From Methanosaeta sp. PtaU1.Bin112 (GTDB lineage: Archaea; Halobacteriota; Methanosarcinia; Methanotrichales; Methanotrichaceae), in contig MVRL01000087.1 in assembly GCA_002067705.1 (NCBI GenBank), positions 1-64,000 on the forward strand: DNA of 64,000 nucleotides, read 5' to 3'. Positions 60,649 through 64,000 of the stretch are shown piece after piece. The notes below the pieces were generated by a model. The model worked only from the letters and a program-made list of their open reading frames with translations, had not been told where the DNA came from and searched no databases. The stretch's first letter is position 1. The number at the start of each line of letters is the position of its first letter. The position numbers and the translations under genes are program-made.

Positions 60649-60813
60649 AAGAGGGCATTAAACAAGATCCCGACACCTAGAAGAAGATCTGGGTGGATTG
60701 GATACAGCAGAGATTATGCTGGGCTTTTCCGAAAATTTAAATTGTAAAAGGTAATAATAGTATATTGGCTAAACCTCGCTTGTTAATTTGGCTATTGAGT
60801 TGAGGTGGATAAC

Positions 60814-61230
60814 ATGAGGAAAATATTGGCGTTGGTGCTATTGCTGGCTCTTTGCATTCCAGCTATGGCAATTGAGTTGCCTGATATGAAAGGCAACTGG
60901 TCCGGAGTTATGGATTTTGTTGGATATGACAAGAATACAGCGTGGATGCCGAATGAGACTGTCTCCTACTGGCCTAATGAAGAATGGAGCTTGACCATCA
61001 CAGAGCAACAAGGAAGATCGTTTTCGGGGACGATGGTTCCAGGCGCAAGCCCCTTGTCTAAGGAAGTTGTCCTGGGGGTGTTGTGTTCCGAAAACGAGTC
61101 TATCACAATGGTGGACGAGAACGGTTACTGGTGGGGCGATGTGATCTCGCCTACGGAGATTGAGCTAAACTACCAGGAAATCGACATGGACGGAATGGTT
61201 ACAGGAAGCGGAGTGTTCAAGAAAGAATGA
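60814..61230 (+). CDS. secreted hypothetical protein
   Basis: 138 residues from ATG 60814, with GAGGTGG about 6 nt upstream (GTG at 60805 is part of that site). Signal peptide MRKILALVLLLALCIPAMA. The mature part is beta-rich: GNWSGVMDFVGYD, EWSLTITEQQGRSFSGTM, GYWWGDVISPTEIELNYQE. The pattern of alternating strands with G-x-W near the start resembles lipocalin-like/avidin-like extracellular barrels. No defined function. Confidence 0.68.
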   Translation: MRKILALVLLLALCIPAMAIELPDMKGNWSGVMDFVGYDKNTAWMPNETVSYWPNEEWSLTITEQQGRSFSGTMVPGASPLSKEVVLGVLCSENESITMVDENGYWWGDVISPTEIELNYQEIDMDGMVTGSGVFKKE

Positions 61231-61345
61231 TGTCGATTTCATCCTCCGCATATAACTTTTTTCTAATACTTTATATAATAACATGCTATTATGCAATGCC
61301 GTTGCAGGAAAAGAGTTTATTGCTAGGGGAAGAAAGCCGTTAATC

Positions 61346-62521
61346 ATGTATCTGTCCCGTGAGGAAGAAGCGATTTATCAGGGAGAGCGAGGCGAGACCC
61401 CGCGGCGCATGATGGAGATCCTGGTCGCTCTGGGCGATATTTACGGTGCCGAGAAGCTCGTGGCCGTGAAATCTGTTCAGATCGCCGGCGTCTCCTATAA
61501 AAACATTGGCGAAGCCGGCCTGGAATGGATATCCGACCTGCAGGGCCAGGTGGTGGTTCCCAGCATCCTCAATCCGGCGGGAATGGACCTTTGCCGCTGG
61601 CAGGAGATGGGCGTTGGCGAAGATTTCGCCCAAAAGCAGCAGCAGATCATCGAAGCCTATCGCAAGCTGGGCGTTATCATAGACTGCACCTGCACTCCCT
61701 ATCAGATATACGAAGGCATTGCCGGTCTGGGCGATCACCTGGCCTGGAGCGAGTCCTCAGCCGTCTCTTATGCCAACTCGGTCATCGGCGCCCGCACTAA
61801 CCGGGAGGGAGGTCCTTCTGCCCTGGCCGCTGCCCTGGTGGGAAAGACAGCCCTTTACGGCTACCACCTGGACGAGAACCGACTGCCAACGCATCTGGTA
61901 GAGGTCGAGGCGGAGCTGCAAGGATCGGACTACGGTGCTCTGGGATTTCTGGTAGGCAGGATCGTCAAGGACGGCGTTCCCTTCTTCCGGCTGCAGGGCC
62001 CGAGGCCCTCTGCAGATGAACTCAAGGCCTTAGGCGCAGCCATGGCAGCCAGCGGATCAGTGGCCCTCTACTACGTGAAGGAGGTCACACCCAGGCCGCC
62101 GCCCTCAGCCGGTCAGCCGGAGGAGACGCTTAATCTGGGCAGAAAAGATATCGATGAGGTCTATGCTCAGTACCCTGCAGGGGGTGCCGAGGCTGTGGCT
62201 CTGGGCTGTCCTCACTGCTCGATGGAGGAACTGGTGAAGATTGCCGGACTGCTACAGGGCCGGAAGGTGCAAAAGGAGCTATGGATCTGCACCGCCCGCA
62301 AGATCGCACAAGCCAATCCTCATCTGGTGGCGGTGATCGAGGAGAGTGGGGCGCGCGTCTTTTGCGATACCTGCATGGTCGTCTCTCCAGCCACGGAGCG
62401 CTTTGCCAGGATGCTGACCAGCTCCGGCAAGGCACTGGCCTACCTGCCCGGCCTGGCCGGAGTTGGAGCGGGCCTGGGAAGCCTTGAGGATTGCATCGAT
62501 GCCGCGCTGGGGAGGGGGTAA
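61346..62521 (+). CDS. phosphomevalonate dehydratase large subunit (aconitase X)
   Basis: About 391 residues from ATG 61346, where MYLSREEEAIYQGERGE matches the family start; an upstream in-frame ATG at 61283 sits on the probable promoter (TTTATATAAT at about 61270). Aconitase X large subunit: Fe-S Cys in DCTCTPYQ (about 128), GCPHCSMEEL (about 299) and FCDTCMVVSP (about 352). In archaea this enzyme dehydrates mevalonate-5-phosphate to trans-anhydromevalonate-5-phosphate in the modified mevalonate pathway. Small subunit follows 2 nt later. Confidence 0.93.
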   Translation: MYLSREEEAIYQGERGETPRRMMEILVALGDIYGAEKLVAVKSVQIAGVSYKNIGEAGLEWISDLQGQVVVPSILNPAGMDLCRWQEMGVGEDFAQKQQQIIEAYRKLGVIIDCTCTPYQIYEGIAGLGDHLAWSESSAVSYANSVIGARTNREGGPSALAAALVGKTALYGYHLDENRLPTHLVEVEAELQGSDYGALGFLVGRIVKDGVPFFRLQGPRPSADELKALGAAMAASGSVALYYVKEVTPRPPPSAGQPEETLNLGRKDIDEVYAQYPAGGAEAVALGCPHCSMEELVKIAGLLQGRKVQKELWICTARKIAQANPHLVAVIEESGARVFCDTCMVVSPATERFARMLTSSGKALAYLPGLAGVGAGLGSLEDCIDAALGRG

Positions 62522-62523
62522 GA

Positions 62524-62916
62524 ATGGAGATCAAATGCCACAGAGTTGCCTGCGGCTTCGCCTCCGGCCCGGCGCTGGTGACACGAGAGGCCATCTCATT
62601 TCTGGGAAATGTCGATGCCAGGACCGCCATAGTGGTCGATCCGGCGCACGAGCTATTTGGCCAGTGCATTGCCGGAAAGGTGCTCATCTTTCCGGGTGGC
62701 AAAGGCTCCACGGTGGGCTCTTATGTCATCTATCAGCTCAAAAAGAGAGGCCTTGCTCCCTCGGCCATGATCAACATCCGATCCGAGCCGATAGTAGCCG
62801 TGGGGGCTATCATCAGCGGCATTCCTCTCGTGGACAGAGTGGGCGAGGAGATCCTTCAGATAGAGAGCGGAAGAGCTGTAATGGTTGATGCTGACGGTGA
62901 GAGGATCGTAGTTTAG
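62524..62916 (+). CDS. phosphomevalonate dehydratase small subunit (DUF126)
   Basis: 130 residues: the swivelling domain of aconitase X. Features: FASGPALVTREAISFLGNVD, GKVLIFPGGKGSTVGSYV and the active-site Ser/Gly loop within it, then AIISGIPLVDRV. ATG is 2 nt after the large-subunit stop, so the two are translated together. Completes the archaeal mevalonate step downstream of HMG-CoA synthase at 23-24 kb. Confidence 0.93.
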   Translation: MEIKCHRVACGFASGPALVTREAISFLGNVDARTAIVVDPAHELFGQCIAGKVLIFPGGKGSTVGSYVIYQLKKRGLAPSAMINIRSEPIVAVGAIISGIPLVDRVGEEILQIESGRAVMVDADGERIVV

Positions 62917-63061
62917 GGAAATAAAGCAATACTTGCCCGCAGTCCTCTCACAGGTTAATACACACGCGACATGTCGATTGTATGAATAATTTAACCATTA
63001 TAAAACTGTGACGGACGCAAAATAATTTTGGACTTCATATCGTCTCCTGTCAGGCGAATCT

Positions 63062-63069
63062 TTTATATA
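63062..63069 (+). promoter_or_regulatory. TATA box of the thermosome gene
   Basis: CGAATCTTTTATATAG at about 63055-63070 is a typical BRE/TATA, giving a leader of about 25-30 nt before the TTG start with a GGGGAGGA ribosome site. Confidence 0.6.
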
Positions 63070-63116
63070 GAACTTCAAACTGGTAGTAAGAAAAAAAGTC
63101 GGGGAGGACTATAGGT

Positions 63117-64000
63117 TTGGCAGGTTTGAGTGGCGTACCGATAATCATATTGAAAGAAGGAAGCAAACGAGAGACCGGGAAGGATGCGCAGCGCAAGAAC
63201 ATCCTGGCTGCAAAGGCGGTCGCAGAGGCTGTTCGGACCACCCTTGGACCCAAAGGGATGGATAAGATGCTTATCGCTGGTGGAGATGCAACTATAACCA
63301 ACGACGGAGCCACTATTCTCAGAGAGATGGATATTGAGCATCCAGTGGCCAAGATGATAGTCGAGGTGGCAAAAGCCCAGGATGACGAGATCGGAGACGG
63401 GACCACCACGGCGGTGATTATCGCTGGCAAGCTGCTGGAAAAAGCAGAAGCGCTGCTGGATCAGGATGTCCACCCCACAGTCATTGTGCAGGGATATAAG
63501 CAGGCAGCAGCCAGGGCGCAGGACGTGCTATCTTCCATTTCTATTGATGCTTCAGGCGACGAAGGAGTGCTGCTCAAGATTGCCCAGACAGCCATGAGAG
63601 GAAAGGGCATTGAAATCGCCATGGATAAGCTGGCAAAGATATCCGTGGAGGCTGCACGAGCGGTTGCCGGATTTACGGGCAAGGACATTGAAGAGAATAT
63701 CAAGATGGTTCTGATTCCGGGCGGCAAGATTGAGGACTCGAGCATCAATCACGGAATAGCAATCGAAAAAGAGAGGACCTCGCCGGAGATGCCAAAGCGC
63801 ATAAACGCAGCCAAGATTATGCTCCTGGAAGGTACCCTCGAACTCAAAAAGCTGGACACAGATGCCAAGATCACCATAACTGAGGCAAAGAATCTCGCCG
63901 GATTCAAAGAGGGCGAGGAGCTTGTCATCAAGTCCCAAGTTGATGCTATTATCGCGGCAGGAGCCAATGTTGTCTTCTGCGAGAAAGGCATTGGAGTTAC
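63117..64000 (+). CDS. thermosome (group II chaperonin) subunit, partial
   Basis: The gene runs off the right edge; 294 codons are visible. TTG at 63117 is chosen as start because GGGGAGGA lies 8 nt upstream and there is no ATG near. Equatorial motifs [28 protein letters not shown] and [15 protein letters not shown] are intact, so ATP binding and hydrolysis are expected. The intermediate/apical region is shorter and more diverged than in main thermosome subunits ([33 protein letters not shown]), so this may be a minor paralogue. Thermosomes fold proteins in an ATP-driven double ring. Confidence 0.92.
   Translation, partial: MAGLSGVPIIILKEGSKRETGKDAQRKNILAAKAVAEAVRTTLGPKGMDKMLIAGGDATITNDGATILREMDIEHPVAKMIVEVAKAQDDEIGDGTTTAVIIAGKLLEKAEALLDQDVHPTVIVQGYKQAAARAQDVLSSISIDASGDEGVLLKIAQTAMRGKGIEIAMDKLAKISVEAARAVAGFTGKDIEENIKMVLIPGGKIEDSSINHGIAIEKERTSPEMPKRINAAKIMLLEGTLELKKLDTDAKITITEAKNLAGFKEGEELVIKSQVDAIIAAGANVVFCEKGIGV

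Overview
This window looks like chromosomal DNA of an acetate-using methanogen of the Methanothrix (Methanosaeta) type, order Methanotrichales/Methanosarcinales. The sequence supports this through a complete mtrEDCBAFGH operon (Na+-pumping methyl-H4M(S)PT:coenzyme M methyltransferase), F420-dependent methylene-H4MPT dehydrogenase (mtd), two coenzyme F420 biosynthesis genes (cofD, cofG), methanogenesis marker protein 12, a DUF1699 protein, the chromatin protein MC1, archaeal ether-lipid genes (egsA, carS, a UbiA prenyltransferase), the archaeal mevalonate route (thiolase/HMG-CoA synthase/DUF35 plus phosphomevalonate dehydratase large and small subunits) and archaeal promoters (BRE/TATA). The genus is inferred from gene content and overall protein character; no database was searched.

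Layout. 0-7.5 kb: TPR fragment, Trm5-type tRNA methyltransferase, a large membrane/transglutaminase-like protein, a YkgJ iron-sulfur protein, phosphoglycolate phosphatase, an SNase-like protein and a CoA-binding protein. 7.4-9.2 kb: an operon of cation efflux transporter, universal stress protein and a frameshifted, truncated TetR regulator, preceded by a 17-bp palindrome that looks like its operator. 9.2-21.8 kb: prolyl-tRNA synthetase, SpoIIM and LysE family membrane proteins, tRNA-Ala(GGC), a beta-CASP nuclease, MC1, a secreted triple-Cache protein, and a glycogen/starch pair (GH57 amylase + debranching enzyme) divergent from an AsnC/RAM-domain protein. 21.8-25.4 kb: the operon HTH regulator - HMG-CoA synthase - thiolase - DUF35, then an intron-containing tRNA-Gly(UCC). 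26-31.8 kb: carS and the mtr operon.

32-41.3 kb is a dense run of minus-strand operons: marker 12 with a small Cys-containing protein; sepF-zpr1-cofD followed by an acylphosphatase with a heptad-repeat coiled-coil tail; egsA-UPF0179-cofG followed by a small two-helix membrane protein; and an orphan ABC ATPase. 41.4-45.9 kb holds one giant secreted protein (seven-bladed propeller, seven 75-residue tandem repeats, right-handed beta-helix). 46-54.4 kb: mtd, DUF1699, UbiA prenyltransferase, cupin-type glucose-6-phosphate isomerase, a DUF166-fumarase alpha-fumarase beta-DUF434 operon and a cobyrinate/Ni-sirohydrochlorin a,c-diamide synthase. 54.4-64 kb: two secreted sequon-rich proteins, TrmY, a HAD phosphatase, a decayed pyrF, a hybrid histidine kinase, phosphomevalonate dehydratase subunits, and a thermosome subunit cut by the window end.

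Four genes encoding 28-59-residue predicted membrane proteins sit around the mtr and cof operons. They are too short for usual gene-calling cutoffs and are among the more interesting unexplained signals. No CRISPR array, insertion sequence, prophage or integrated element was seen.
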